A stretch of DNA of 64,000 bases, taken from Nocardia donostiensis. GTDB lineage: Bacteria; Actinomycetota; Actinomycetes; Mycobacteriales; Mycobacteriaceae. How positions within the stretch are numbered: position 1 is the stretch's first letter; each line of letters starts with the position of its first letter. The notes beneath the pieces are model-generated. The model worked only from the letters and a program-made list of their open reading frames with translations. It searched no databases and was not told the DNA's origin. The DNA lies in contig NZ_MUKP01000021.1 in assembly GCF_002081715.1 (NCBI RefSeq), positions 34,757 through 98,756 of the forward strand, given 5' to 3'. Positions 1-9,558 of this stretch are shown here, piece by piece. Position numbers and translations under genes: made by a program.

Positions 1-186
1 GCGCTGGGCGAGCAGGTGGGCAGTGGCCCCTACTTCAACGCCTACGTAGTGAACGCGAGCAGTGAAATGTTGCATCCGCTGGTCGACGCGCTGGTCTGGC
101 CGCAGCATCTGCCGGAATCGCTGCGCGCCTATCTGCTCGATCCGCCACCGTCGATCGAGCCGTCCCCACAGGAGCCGCCGCGATGA
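1..186 (+). CDS. mce4C: MceC-family protein, C-terminal end only (5' truncated by window edge)
   Basis: The frame is open from base 1 and ends at a TGA that overlaps the next gene's ATG (ATGA). The visible 61 residues contain GPYFNAYVVN and a proline-rich tail, which resembles the end of mycobacterial MceC proteins. MceC is one of six MlaD-domain proteins (A-F) that form the periplasmic conduit of the Mce lipid importer. The MlaD domain itself lies outside the window. The mce4 assignment is inferred from the otsA neighbourhood downstream, not from this fragment. Confidence 0.8.
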   Translation, partial: ALGEQVGSGPYFNAYVVNASSEMLHPLVDALVWPQHLPESLRAYLLDPPPSIEPSPQEPPR

Positions 187-1454
187 GCATTCGCAGTATT
201 GCCGGGAGGAAGACACTGCCGCGGTGGGCGTTGCCCATCGCCGGGGTGCTTGCCGTCGCGTTGGTCGCGCTCGGCGGCTACACCGCGCTGGACCGGATCG
301 GGACGAAGGACATCACCGCCTACTTCACCTCGACCAGCGGCTTGTACGCCGGTGACGATGTGCGGGTGCTCGGTGTTCCCGTTGGCCGGATCGAATCGAT
401 CGAACCGGGCAAGGAGAAGGTGAAGGTCGAGATGACCATCGACCGTGGCGTCGATATCCCCGCCGACGCCCGCGCCGTGATCATCGCGCCGAACCTGGTC
501 TCGGCAAGGTTCATCCAGCTCGCCCCCGCCTACACCGGCGGCCCGAAACTGGCCGACGGCGACGAGATCGGTATCGAACGCACCGCGGTGCCGGTGGAAT
601 GGGATGACATCAAAAACGAACTGTCCCGGCTGGCGACCGCGCTCGGGCCGGTCGGCGACGACAAGCAAGGTTCGTTCGGGCGTTTCGTCGACACTGCGGC
701 GGAAAACCTCGACGGCAACGGCGAACGGTTCCGGGACACCTTGCGCGAACTGTCGGCCACGCTGACAACACTGTCCGACGGACGCACCGACTTGTTCGGC
801 ACGATCCGTAATCTGCAGAAGTTCGTCGAGGTGCTGTCGAACAGCAACGAGCAGATCGTGCAGTTCGGCGGGCGGCTGGCGTCGGTGTCGTCGGTGCTGG
901 CCGGAGTATCGGAGGAGCTGGGTGCAGGCCTGGACAATCTGGACATCGCACTCGCCGATGTGCAGCGCTTCCTGGACGGCAGTGGCGGCGAACTGACCGA
1001 GGGCGTACAGCGGTTGGCCGACGTCACCCAGATCCTGGTCGACAAACGCCCCCAACTGGAGCAGGCGTTGCATTCCGGCCCCACCGCGCTGGTGAACTTC
1101 TACCAGATCTACAAACCCGCCCAGGGCACGCTGACCGGCGCGATCGCGTTCAACAATGCCGCCGATCCGCTGAGCTTCCTGTGCGGTTCGGTCCGCGCGC
1201 TGGAAGCCAACGAATCCGATAAGAGCGCCGACCTGTGCGCGCAGTATCTGGCTCCGGTGATCGAATCGCTGGCGATGAACTATCTGCCGATCATGACCAA
1301 CCCGGCGACCGGCGTAACCGCGTTCCCGCAGCAGCTGAAATACAGCCCGCCGTCGCTGGCCGGGCAGGTGCCCGCCCAGCAGGCCCCCGCGCCCGCACCG
1401 ATTTCGGTGCCGAGCGGGATCGCCGGACTGGCCATTCCCGGAGGAGGACGATGA
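183..1454 (+). CDS. mce4D: MceD-family protein of the Mce lipid (probably sterol) importer
   Basis: 423 residues. One N-terminal membrane anchor (about 17-36) is followed by an MlaD domain (about 40-118, with YAGDDVRVLGVPVGRIESI), a long helical needle region, and a proline/alanine-rich tail. Such proteins assemble with the other Mce subunits into a tube that carries hydrophobic substrate to the YrbE/MceG ABC transporter. It starts ATGA-overlapped with mceC and its stop overlaps mceE, so the operon is translationally coupled. Substrate (cholesterol-type sterols) is inferred from mce4 synteny. Confidence 0.92.
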   Translation: MSIRSIAGRKTLPRWALPIAGVLAVALVALGGYTALDRIGTKDITAYFTSTSGLYAGDDVRVLGVPVGRIESIEPGKEKVKVEMTIDRGVDIPADARAVIIAPNLVSARFIQLAPAYTGGPKLADGDEIGIERTAVPVEWDDIKNELSRLATALGPVGDDKQGSFGRFVDTAAENLDGNGERFRDTLRELSATLTTLSDGRTDLFGTIRNLQKFVEVLSNSNEQIVQFGGRLASVSSVLAGVSEELGAGLDNLDIALADVQRFLDGSGGELTEGVQRLADVTQILVDKRPQLEQALHSGPTALVNFYQIYKPAQGTLTGAIAFNNAADPLSFLCGSVRALEANESDKSADLCAQYLAPVIESLAMNYLPIMTNPATGVTAFPQQLKYSPPSLAGQVPAQQAPAPAPISVPSGIAGLAIPGGGR

Positions 1455-2701
1455 TGCGCCGGGTCACCGCACGTCGCCGCGTCGCCGCGATCGCGGTCGG
1501 TGCGGTGGTCACACTCGGCGCGACCGGCTGTGAATGGGACGGACTGAACTCGCTGCCGCTGCCCGGTACCGAAGGCACCGGCGAAGGGTCGTACCAGGTG
1601 CGGATCCAGATGCCGAATGTGACCACGCTGACCCGCAATTCGCCGGTCCGTGTCGACGATGTCTCGGTGGGTACAGTGTCCGATATCGAGGTGGAGGGCT
1701 GGCATGCGCTGGTCACCGTCTCACTGGAACGCGATGTGGTGCTGCCCGCGAACGCGACCGCCAAGATCGGCCAAACCAGTCTGCTCGGCAGCAACCATCT
1801 GGAGCTGGCACCGCCCACTGATGTGCCGCCGGAAGGACGCCTGAGCGACGGTGATGTGATCCCGTTGGACCGGGCCGGGGCGTACCCGACCACCGAACAG
1901 GTGCTGTCGTCGCTGTCGGTGGTGCTCAACGGCGGCGGAATCTCACAGCTGGAGAACATCACCCGCGAGTTGAACGCCGCGCTGGTCGGCCGGGAAACCG
2001 AGATCCGGGATCTGCTGCCGCAACTCAACGATCTCATCGGCAATCTCGACAGCCAGCGTCACGACATCATCGCCGCGATGAGCGGTCTCGACCGGCTCGC
2101 CGGTCAGTTCGCCGAGGAACGCGATGTGGTCGCCGCGGCCATCGAAGACATCCATCCCGCGTTGACGATGCTCGCCGACCGCAGGCAGAACATCACCACC
2201 GCCATCACCAAACTCGGCGAACTCAGCGACGTCACCCAGCGGATCATCACCGCAAGCGGTGACGATCTGAAGGCCAACCTGGCCAGCTTGGCGCCGGTGC
2301 TGCAGACTCTCGCCGACACCGGCGGTGACCTCGCCGAATCGTTGAAGATCCTCGCCAGCTTCCCGTTCCCGCTGACCAACCTCGACAAGGCGGTCAAGGG
2401 TGACTACCTGAACCTGTTCATGACCGTGGACGTCACCGGCAGACGGCTCGACTCGAACTTCCTCACCGGCACCCCGCTCGGCGGCCGCTTCGGCGGAGTG
2501 GAAGGCGCGCTCGGTGCGATCGCCCCGGATACCGCCGGGCAGCAGGGCAACCCGCTGACCGCGCCGTTGCAGCCGCCGCCGGGCGGACCCGAACAGCCGC
2601 AACCAACCATTCCCGGGCTGCCGCCGATCCCCGGCCTGCCCGCCATTCCCGGGCTGACAGTGCCGCTGCCCGGCGCGCCGCAAGGAGGTCAGGGCCGGTG
2701 A
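1451..2701 (+). CDS. mce4E: MceE-family lipoprotein (LprN-like)
   Basis: 416 residues starting MMRRVTARRR. A signal sequence ends in a lipobox (GATGC, Cys27), so this is the lipidated subunit expected at the E position. The MlaD domain follows at roughly 47-125 (QMPNVTTLTRNSPVRVDDV), then a helical region and a C-terminal tail of repeated Pro-Gly-Leu motifs. Of two adjacent ATGs, the first (1451) overlaps the mceD stop and is chosen; the open frame extends upstream, but a start there would bury the signal peptide. GAGGAGG lies just before the start. Confidence 0.93.
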   Translation: MMRRVTARRRVAAIAVGAVVTLGATGCEWDGLNSLPLPGTEGTGEGSYQVRIQMPNVTTLTRNSPVRVDDVSVGTVSDIEVEGWHALVTVSLERDVVLPANATAKIGQTSLLGSNHLELAPPTDVPPEGRLSDGDVIPLDRAGAYPTTEQVLSSLSVVLNGGGISQLENITRELNAALVGRETEIRDLLPQLNDLIGNLDSQRHDIIAAMSGLDRLAGQFAEERDVVAAAIEDIHPALTMLADRRQNITTAITKLGELSDVTQRIITASGDDLKANLASLAPVLQTLADTGGDLAESLKILASFPFPLTNLDKAVKGDYLNLFMTVDVTGRRLDSNFLTGTPLGGRFGGVEGALGAIAPDTAGQQGNPLTAPLQPPPGGPEQPQPTIPGLPPIPGLPAIPGLTVPLPGAPQGGQGR

Positions 2702-4149
2702 AACTGACCAAGTTCGTCAAAACCCAGCTGACCATCTTCTCCGTGCTGACCGTTGTCGGTCTGCTCGTCATGTCGATCACCTATGTGCGCCTGCCCGCGA
2801 TGCTCGGAATCGGCCAGTACGAGGTCACGGTGCAGCTGGCCGCGACAGGTGGGCTCTACGAACAGGCCAATGTGGCCTATCGGGGCACCAATATCGGCAA
2901 GGTGACCGAAGTCCGGCTCACCACGGAAGGGGTCGATGCGAAACTCTCCATCGACAGCGACTACAAGATCCCCTCCGATGTCGATGCGCTGGTCCGCAGC
3001 GTGTCGGCGATCGGCGAGCAGTATGTCGATCTGGTGCCCCCGGAGGATCCCGCCAGCAGCAACCTGTACGACGGCAGCGTGATCCCGGTGGACCGCACCG
3101 AACTACCCCAGGACGTCGGCGCACTGCTCGATCAGGCCGACCGGCTGCTGGCCACCATCGCCGACACCCGGCTGCGGCAGGTCATAGACGAGGCATTCCG
3201 GGCGTTCAACGGTGCAGGACCGGACCTGCAGCGGTTCATCGATTCGGCGGCGCTGCTGGTGCAGGAGGCCCAGGACAACGCCGAACCGACCAAGAAGCTG
3301 CTCGACCAGCTCGGCCCGCTGCTGGAAACCCAGACCCGGTCGGATGCCGCGATCCGTTCCTGGACCCGAGACTTGGCGACGGTGACCGACCAACTGCGCG
3401 AACACGATCCGGCGCTGCGCAATATCTTCGCCTCCGGGCCCGCCGCGCTAGAGCGGGTAACCACCCAGTTCGAGGATCTGCGTCCGACGCTGCCGCTGTT
3501 GTTGACCAACCTGGTGAGCCTCGGCCAAGTGGGCGTCACGTATCACCCGGGTGTGGAGCAGATCCTGGTCGTCTACCCGCCGCTGATCGCGGCGCTGCTC
3601 ACCGCGGTGCGCGGCAATATGGAATACGGCGCGCTGGTCGACTTCATGACCGTGCTCAACGATCCGCCGCCGTGCACCACCGGCTTCTTGCCGCCCGATC
3701 AACGCAGGTCGCCCAGCGAGCTGGACACGCCCGACACTCCGAAGGGTTTGTACTGCAAGGTCCCACAGGACTCGCCGATCGCGGTGCGCGGTATCCGCAA
3801 CACGCCGTGCATGGAGTTTCCCGGGCGACGCGCGCCGACACCGGAACTGTGCCGCACCGGTTACACACCGCTGGGCACCAATCCGCCGTTCGGCCCGCCG
3901 CAGCCCATCGGCCCCGACAACACCGGCGATGCTCCCGCCAGCGCCCCGGAGTCGTTGCCCGGCGTCCCGGTCGCCCCGGCGAGCTTCTCCGGAGCGAGCA
4001 CACCGGCTGCCGCCAGGTCGTACGATCCGGCCACCGGTGTATACGTCGGAACCGACGGACGAAGTTACCGGCAAGGCAATATCGGTCCTGATGGATCGGG
4101 TACTGTCCCGGCGGATTGGCAGGCAATGTTCGAGGAGCAGCAGCGATGA
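2698..4149 (+). CDS. mce4F: MceF-family protein
   Basis: 483 residues with a GTG start that overlaps the mceE stop (GTGA) and follows AAGGAGG. A transmembrane anchor at about 11-30 precedes an MlaD domain (about 38-116, GLYEQANVAYRGTNIGKVTEV). The long C-terminal part is rich in Pro, Ser and Ala. It completes the MceA-F set of the importer. The stop overlaps the start of the next Mce-associated gene. Family assignment is secure; the mce4 subtype rests on neighbours. Confidence 0.93.
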   Translation: MKLTKFVKTQLTIFSVLTVVGLLVMSITYVRLPAMLGIGQYEVTVQLAATGGLYEQANVAYRGTNIGKVTEVRLTTEGVDAKLSIDSDYKIPSDVDALVRSVSAIGEQYVDLVPPEDPASSNLYDGSVIPVDRTELPQDVGALLDQADRLLATIADTRLRQVIDEAFRAFNGAGPDLQRFIDSAALLVQEAQDNAEPTKKLLDQLGPLLETQTRSDAAIRSWTRDLATVTDQLREHDPALRNIFASGPAALERVTTQFEDLRPTLPLLLTNLVSLGQVGVTYHPGVEQILVVYPPLIAALLTAVRGNMEYGALVDFMTVLNDPPPCTTGFLPPDQRRSPSELDTPDTPKGLYCKVPQDSPIAVRGIRNTPCMEFPGRRAPTPELCRTGYTPLGTNPPFGPPQPIGPDNTGDAPASAPESLPGVPVAPASFSGASTPAAARSYDPATGVYVGTDGRSYRQGNIGPDGSGTVPADWQAMFEEQQR

Positions 4150-5168
4150 GCGAAACCACAGATCAGCGCCGTTCCCGCAGGCGGGCCAGCCGGTCCGCGG
4201 GGCCACCGGTCGGTGAAGGGCCCGCGGCGGGCACGTCGCCGCCGGACACCGTCACGACCGATTCGGGGTCGGCGAATGAGGCAGGCAGCGGCGCTACCTC
4301 TGCGGCTTCCGCTCCCCGCGTGTCCGTCGCGAAGACCGCGGCCCCGTCGGCATCCGAATCCGGTTCGGCGTCCGAGAAGACGATCCCGGCGAACGGTCTC
4401 GCGAGCGGTGAACAGGCTGAAACCGTCAAGATCGTATCTGCCGACGACGACGTCACACGTGGCGATACCACCGCGAGCGACCGTCCCGATAAGACAGCCG
4501 AGCACGGCAATGCCACCGATAACGCCGCCAAGCCAGGTGGTGGTCCACCGTCGCGATTGCTACGCAAGAAGGCAGGCAAAGGCTCCGCGGACGACGCTGC
4601 TGATACCGGCGTTGTCGTCACCGAGACGGTTGCGGATGAACCCGAGCCCGATACCACGGACAAGACTGCGAAGAGCGGCAAGTCCACGGGTCGGATCCTG
4701 GCGAGCATCGCTGCCGCCGTGATCGCGCTCGCACTGGTGTCCGCCGCCGTGCTCTCGGTATTCGCGGTGCAGTCGGCCGAGGAGCGCGATGCCCACCGGG
4801 CCGAATACCTGCAGACGGCGCGGCAGACCATCATCAACTTGACCACCATCCGCGCCGACAGCGCCGAAGAGGATATCGACCGCATCCTCACCATGGCTTC
4901 CGGTGAGTTCAAAACCGAATTCGACGGCCGGGTCGACCCGTTCACCGAAATCATCAAACAAGCCAACGTGGTGTCCAACGGCGAGGTCATCGAGGCCGCG
5001 ATCGAGAACGAGCACGAGAATTCGGCCCAGATCCTGGTCGCCGCCAAACAGACCCTGACCAATGCGGGCCAGGAGGAGCCGCAGCAGCGGTACTACCGTT
5101 TCCGGGTCACGGTGACCCGCACCGACGACGGTAGCCTGTCCGTATCCGACGTGGAGTTCGTGGCATGA
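4146..5168 (+). CDS. Mce-associated membrane protein, long disordered N-terminus
   Basis: 340 residues from the ATG that overlaps the mceF stop; an earlier in-frame start is rejected because it lies inside mceF. The first about 180 residues are Ser/Thr/Ala/acidic and look disordered. One transmembrane helix (about 183-206) precedes a folded domain of about 130 residues typical of Mce-associated membrane (Mam) proteins. In mycobacteria such proteins sit directly after mceF and stabilise or assist the importer. It overlaps the next gene by ATGA. Confidence 0.88.
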   Translation: MSETTDQRRSRRRASRSAGPPVGEGPAAGTSPPDTVTTDSGSANEAGSGATSAASAPRVSVAKTAAPSASESGSASEKTIPANGLASGEQAETVKIVSADDDVTRGDTTASDRPDKTAEHGNATDNAAKPGGGPPSRLLRKKAGKGSADDAADTGVVVTETVADEPEPDTTDKTAKSGKSTGRILASIAAAVIALALVSAAVLSVFAVQSAEERDAHRAEYLQTARQTIINLTTIRADSAEEDIDRILTMASGEFKTEFDGRVDPFTEIIKQANVVSNGEVIEAAIENEHENSAQILVAAKQTLTNAGQEEPQQRYYRFRVTVTRTDDGSLSVSDVEFVA

Positions 5169-5659
5169 ATCTGAAGCAGATGCGCACCAAGATCCTGCTC
5201 GGTATCACCGTCGTCGTCGTGGTCGTGGCCGCGGTCGTCGCGGGTATCAACGGCTACCGGTACTGGGACGACAAACGCTCCGAACAGTCCCGCGCCGCCG
5301 CGGTCGCCGCTGCGACCCGCACCGTGTCCGCAATGTTCAGTTACGACTTTCAGACCGTGGACACCGAACTGCCGAAAACCGCCGACAATCTGGCCCCGGA
5401 CTTCCGCAGCGACTACCTCGAACTCATCGAGAAGGCGATCGCTCCCGGCGCCAAAGAAAAACAGCTGTCGGTGCAGGCGACCACCCAGGCGGGCGGTGTG
5501 GTCTCCGCCGACCGCGCGCACGCGGTGGTGCTGCTGTTCCTGAACCAGGTGACCACCAGCAAGGAAAAACCGGAAGGTACCACCACCGGCAGCCGTGTCC
5601 GGGTGACCTTGGACAAGAGCGACGACCGTTGGCTGGTCGCCTCGGTCACCCCGATCTGA
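5165..5659 (+). CDS. Mce-associated protein, second copy
   Basis: 164 residues with a short N-terminus, one transmembrane helix (about 11-28) and a compact domain like the C-terminal part of the preceding protein. The ATG overlaps the upstream stop, so it is the last cistron of the mce operon. The next gene, otsA, is convergent 36 bases away. Two consecutive Mce-associated genes followed by otsA are also the arrangement I recall for mycobacterial mce4 loci. Confidence 0.87.
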   Translation: MNLKQMRTKILLGITVVVVVVAAVVAGINGYRYWDDKRSEQSRAAAVAAATRTVSAMFSYDFQTVDTELPKTADNLAPDFRSDYLELIEKAIAPGAKEKQLSVQATTQAGGVVSADRAHAVVLLFLNQVTTSKEKPEGTTTGSRVRVTLDKSDDRWLVASVTPI

Positions 5660-5695
5660 CCGCCGGGGCGGTGAACTCCCGTATCCGGCGCGGGC

Positions 5696-7348
5696 TCAGC
5701 GATGCGGTTCGTTGTACTCCTGGTCCCCGCTGACCAGCGCGCTGCCCGATACCTGCCCCTGAGCCAGGGCATCGAGGAAGGCGCGCGCCCAGCGGTCCAC
5801 GTCATGGGCCAGCACCTGGCGGCGCAGCGAACGCATCCGGCGGCGGCGGGTGTCGCGGTCGTCGGACAGCGCCGAGATGATCGCATCCTTCACGCTGTCC
5901 AGATCGTGCGGGTTGCACAGATACGACTGTCGTAGCTCGGCCGCCGCGCCGGTGAACTCGCTCAGCACCAGCGCGCCGTTGAGACCGCTGTGGCAGGCCA
6001 CGTACTCCTTGGCGACCAGGTTCATCCCGTCCCGCAGCGGCGTCACCAGCATGACATCGGCCGCGACGAAGAACGAGATCAGCTCCTCCCGCACGATCGG
6101 CCGGTGCAGATAGTGCACCACCGGATAGCCGACCCGGGCGAACTCGCCGTTGATGCGGCCCACCTGGCGTTCGATATCGCCACGCATCTGGATATAGCTT
6201 TGCACCCGCTCCCGGCTCGGGGTGGCCAACTGGATCATCACCGTTTCGGCGGGATCGATCCGTTTCTCCTCGAGCAGCTCCTCCAGCGCATTCAGCCGGA
6301 TATCGATGCCCTTGGTGTAGTCGAGCCGGTCGACGCCGAGCAGGATGTTCTTCGGACTGCCCAGTTCGGCCCGGATATTGGCGGCGCGTTCGCGCACCGA
6401 CCGGCGGCGCGACAGCTCGTCGAGTTCGGCGGAGGTAATCGAAATGGGGAACGCACCGACCCGTACGCTGCGGAACCCCACCTGCACCACACCCATCTTC
6501 GACCGCACACCCACCGTGCCGCGCGAGGTGGGTTGCCCGGCCAGACGACGGGCCAGATACAGGAAGTTCTGCGCGCCGCCGGGCAGGTGGAAACCGATCA
6601 GATCCGCGCCGAGCAGCCCCTCCACGATCTCGGTCCGCCACGGCATCTGCATGAACAACTCGACCGGCGGGAACGGGATGTGCAGGAAGAAACCGATGGT
6701 CAGGTCCGGGCGCAGCATCCGCAGCATCTTCGGCACCAACTGCAACTGGTAGTCCTGCACCCAGACGGTGGCGCCCTCGGCGGCGACTTTCGCGGTCTCC
6801 TCCGCGAAACGCCGGTTCACCTGCACATAGGCGGCCCACCATTTCCGGTCGTACACCGGGCGCACGATCACATCGTGATACAGCGGCCACAGTGTGCCGT
6901 TGGAGAAGCCCTCGTAGTAGTCGGTGACCTCCTGTGTCGACAACGGCACCGGATACAACTCCAGCCCGTCCTCGTTGATCGGGTCGACCTCGACATCGGG
7001 CACACCGGCCCAGCCGACCCACGCCCCCTTGTTGTTGCGCAACACCGGTTCCAGCGCGGTGACCAGCCCGCCCGGGCTGCGCTTCCAGCGGGTGGTGCCG
7101 TCGGGTAGGCGTTCCAGGTCGACCGGCAGCCGGTTGGCGACGACGACGAATCCGGAGCCCGCGCTGCCGTACTCGATCGGCTGGGGGTCGACCGGCTCCG
7201 GCTCGGCCACCGGTGGATCGATCGGGGCGCCCGTCGTTTCTTCCGGCACCGATGCGTTGCCCGGCCCCGCGGCGGCAGCGCGCGGCAGGTCTCGGTCCGA
7301 TAGGGCGTGGTCGGAATCGTTGGACGGCGTATCAGTCATCTGGTCCAC
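5696..7348 (-). CDS. otsA: Trehalose-6-phosphate synthase (GT20)
   Basis: 550 residues. Transfers glucose from a nucleotide sugar to glucose-6-phosphate, giving trehalose-6-phosphate, needed for stress protection and mycolate-trehalose lipids. The glycosyltransferase starts near residue 67 with [11 protein letters not shown] and [11 protein letters not shown]. Other family motifs are [19 protein letters not shown] and [11 protein letters not shown]. The first about 60 residues are a variable Pro/Ser-rich extension. The GTG start has AAAGGA seven bases upstream; an ATG three codons later (base 7339) is a possible alternative. It converges on the mce operon. Confidence 0.95.
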   Translation of the reverse strand: MDQMTDTPSNDSDHALSDRDLPRAAAAGPGNASVPEETTGAPIDPPVAEPEPVDPQPIEYGSAGSGFVVVANRLPVDLERLPDGTTRWKRSPGGLVTALEPVLRNNKGAWVGWAGVPDVEVDPINEDGLELYPVPLSTQEVTDYYEGFSNGTLWPLYHDVIVRPVYDRKWWAAYVQVNRRFAEETAKVAAEGATVWVQDYQLQLVPKMLRMLRPDLTIGFFLHIPFPPVELFMQMPWRTEIVEGLLGADLIGFHLPGGAQNFLYLARRLAGQPTSRGTVGVRSKMGVVQVGFRSVRVGAFPISITSAELDELSRRRSVRERAANIRAELGSPKNILLGVDRLDYTKGIDIRLNALEELLEEKRIDPAETVMIQLATPSRERVQSYIQMRGDIERQVGRINGEFARVGYPVVHYLHRPIVREELISFFVAADVMLVTPLRDGMNLVAKEYVACHSGLNGALVLSEFTGAAAELRQSYLCNPHDLDSVKDAIISALSDDRDTRRRRMRSLRRQVLAHDVDRWARAFLDALAQGQVSGSALVSGDQEYNEPHR

Positions 7349-7428
7349 TCACGCATCCTTTGCGCGTCGCTGTTCTGCGCTGTAGTTGTCCGATACCCGC
7401 CGACGTCGCCGTTGGCGCCGGCGGGCGT

Positions 7429-7599
7429 TTACTCGCCTCTGGCGCCCGGCCCGATCCCGAGCATCGACAGCAGCATCCGGCATTCGTCGGCGTCGGTGGC
7501 GTAGGCGGCGACGACGCGCTGGGCCTGACGAGCGGTTTCGTCGGCCAGTGGTTCCAGTTCGTCGTCAGCGATACCGTTGGCGCTGCTTTTCGCGGCCAT
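7429..7599 (-). CDS. Small conserved-position protein upstream of otsA, unknown function
   Basis: 56 residues, starting MAAKSSANG, soluble and rich in Ala and acidic residues, with DETARQAQRVVAAYATDADE in the middle. The chosen ATG has GGGAGGA six bases upstream; the open frame begins 15 codons earlier but lacks a comparable ribosome site. It lies 80 bases upstream of otsA on the same strand, and mycobacterial otsA also has a short uncharacterised gene next to it. No function can be assigned. Confidence 0.72.
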   Translation of the reverse strand: MAAKSSANGIADDELEPLADETARQAQRVVAAYATDADECRMLLSMLGIGPGARGE

Positions 7600-7757
7600 C
7601 TTCAGTCCTCCCGGCAAGTTGCGCTCGTGCGTGCGAATAGTCAATGGTATCTGCCCGGCGCGACACCCGGTGCGGCCCGCAGACCAATCGATGCACCCGG
7701 CCGCAGGTGAGGCCTATACGGTGGTCAGCGCAGGACAAACAAGGAAAGGGACGACCG

Positions 7758-8591
7758 ATGCCATTGGCCACGGTGAACGGAATTTCACTCAACTACCAGG
7801 TCAAGGGCGACCGGGCCAAAGGCACCGATGTCAAGGGTGCGGGCCCGCTCGTCGTGCTGATCATGGGCACCGGCAGCCCCGGCCGGGTCTGGGAACTGCA
7901 CCAGGTGCCCGCCCTCGTCGCCGCAGGCTACCGGGTATGCACCTTCGACAACCGCGGAATCACACCGTCGTCCGAGTCCGCCGCCGGGATGACCATCGAC
8001 GACCTGGTTGCCGACACCGCCGGCCTGATCGAACTGCTCGACGAAGGTCCCGCCCTCGTCGCGGGCACCTCGATGGGCGCGCGCGTCGCCCAGGAGTTGG
8101 CGCTCGCCCGACCCGAACTGGTGCGCAAAGCCGTCTTCCTCGCCGGGCACGGCAGGCTCGACCAGTTCCAGAAGACTCTGTCGCTGGGCGAACACGAACT
8201 CGACACCGCAGGAACGAAGCTGCCGCCGAAATACGAGGCCGCCATCACGGCCGTGATGAACCTCTCGCCGGCCACCATGGCCGACGCCAATTCTGCCCGC
8301 GACTGGCTCGATCTGTTCGAATTCACCGGTGGACCCGTCACCCCAGGAATCCGTGCCCAGCGCCGGATGGACCACGACTTCGACCGGGTCCAGGCCTACC
8401 GTGACATTACCGTGCCCTGCCTGGCCGTCGGCTTCGCCGACGACCGGATGATCCCGCCCTATCTGTCGCGTGAAGTGGCCGAAGTCATTCCCGGCGCGCG
8501 TTACCAGGAGGTTCCCGATGCCGGTCACTACGGCTATCTGGAACGCCCGGAAGCGGTCAACAAGATCCTGCTCGACTTCTTCGCCGCCTGA
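7758..8591 (+). CDS. Alpha/beta hydrolase
   Basis: 277 residues. The alpha/beta hydrolase fold shows an oxyanion-type MGTGSPG segment, the nucleophile elbow GTSMG with Ser105, an acid residue in the AVGFADDRMIPP region, and the catalytic His near 257 (DAGHYGYLERP). ATG 7758 is preceded by AGGAAAGGG; a longer open frame upstream has no such site. Substrate is unknown. It is followed 138 bases later by an MbtH-like gene on the same strand, so a role in peptide natural-product chemistry is possible but not shown. Confidence 0.88.
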   Translation: MPLATVNGISLNYQVKGDRAKGTDVKGAGPLVVLIMGTGSPGRVWELHQVPALVAAGYRVCTFDNRGITPSSESAAGMTIDDLVADTAGLIELLDEGPALVAGTSMGARVAQELALARPELVRKAVFLAGHGRLDQFQKTLSLGEHELDTAGTKLPPKYEAAITAVMNLSPATMADANSARDWLDLFEFTGGPVTPGIRAQRRMDHDFDRVQAYRDITVPCLAVGFADDRMIPPYLSREVAEVIPGARYQEVPDAGHYGYLERPEAVNKILLDFFAA

Positions 8592-8729
8592 GGTATCTCC
8601 CCGCACGTAACGAATGCCTTGCTAGGGTCGAAGTAACGCTCGGGATTCCGGCGGCCCGCGGTGAGCGTGACGCGGCACCGGCCGACCCGGCTGCATCCCC
8701 TACACGCGCCAGCTATCCAGTGAGGTGAA

Positions 8730-8969
8730 ATGAGCACCAACCCGTTCGACGACGAAGACGGCCGCTTCTTCGTCCTGGTCAACGACGAAGAACAGCACTC
8801 CCTGTGGCCTGCCTTCGCGGAGGTACCGGCAGGGTGGCGAGTCGTGTTCGGCGAAGACAGCCGCGCCGCCTGCGTCGAATACGTCGAAAAGAACTGGACC
8901 GATATGCGTCCCAAGAGCCTGCGCGACGCCATGGCCGCCGACGAAGCCGCGCGCCAGGGCCAATCCTGA
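8730..8969 (+). CDS. MbtH-like protein, not next to an NRPS
   Basis: 79 residues with the family signature: [30 protein letters not shown] and the C-terminal W-T-D-M-R-P block. MbtH-like proteins bind and activate adenylation domains of nonribosomal peptide synthetases. None is encoded in this window, so the partner must be elsewhere in the genome. The upstream alpha/beta hydrolase is the only nearby candidate for a linked function. A GTGAGGTG stretch upstream can serve as ribosome site. Confidence 0.92.
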   Translation: MSTNPFDDEDGRFFVLVNDEEQHSLWPAFAEVPAGWRVVFGEDSRAACVEYVEKNWTDMRPKSLRDAMAADEAARQGQS

Positions 8970-9067
8970 CGCACCCCGCGAAGCATCCATAACCGACCTG
9001 CCGCTGGGCGCCACCACAACCCGGTGTCGCCCAGCGCGCATTCCCGGTTATGATGACTCCGCTTTCC

Positions 9068-9142
9068 GCCTCCTTAGCTCAGTGGTAGAGCACTCGCCTT
9101 GTAAGCGAGCGGTCGTCAGTTCAATCCTGACAGGGGGCTCCA
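9068..9142 (+). tRNA. tRNA-Thr (anticodon TGT), CCA encoded
   Basis: The cloverleaf can be drawn completely: acceptor GCCTCCT/AGGGGGC (one G-T pair), D stem GCTC/GAGC, anticodon stem CTCGC/GCGAG with loop CTTGTAA, five-base variable loop, T stem GTCAG/CTGAC with loop TTCAATC. The anticodon is TGT at 9100-9102, reading ACA threonine codons. The discriminator is T at 9139 and CCA follows in the DNA. A 6-bp inverted repeat (AGCCGC 9149-9154, GCGGCT 9162-9167) just downstream could aid termination. Confidence 0.97.
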
Positions 9143-9429
9143 GTTTCCAGCCGCCACTGGCGCGGCTTGTTCGCCGTGTCACTGCCCTCGGTGGGGGCTC
9201 GCTGACGTCGCGACTCATCTACCGTCGGTTGTCATCGGTCTTCGCCCACCGGAAGCCGCGCCGTTGAACCCCGCACCTGGTGTAATCAGGGCAGTATTTT
9301 CTGTGTCCACCCTCGGCGCCGTCTCCCGCGCTCCTGGCCTACAAACATCGACAGGGACGGCGGAATCGTCGGCAGATTGACGGCGGGAACGTCGGTGTCC
9401 GCCGTCGGATCGCCCTGTCTGGGTCTCTC
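9143..9429. other. Non-coding spacer after tRNA-Thr
   Basis: No convincing gene was found between the tRNA and the small minus-strand gene. Only a short inverted repeat just after the tRNA stands out. I looked for a duplicate of the tRNA 3' end that would mark an integration site and did not see one. Confidence 0.5.
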
Positions 9430-9558
9430 CTACGGATCGTGGTCGTGGTTTCTGCCCTCGGCCGTCGGCGGCTGTTCGTCGCGCTCCGGTCGATACAACC
9501 AGGCCGTCAGGCCGAGCAGCGCCACCACCACGACGATAAGCACCGCACCGTCATTCAT
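9430..9558 (-). CDS. 42-aa single-pass membrane peptide
   Basis: An open frame of 42 codons beginning ATGAATGACGGT. The protein has one hydrophobic segment (about residues 5-24, VLIVVVVALLGLTAW) followed by a charged tail (YRPERDEQPP) ending in HDHDP. The start overlaps the stop of the upstream gene as ATGA, strong evidence for a real, translationally coupled cistron. The function is unknown. It forms a small unit with the resolvase-like gene and perhaps the XRE regulator upstream. Confidence 0.65.
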   Translation of the reverse strand: MNDGAVLIVVVVALLGLTAWLYRPERDEQPPTAEGRNHDHDP

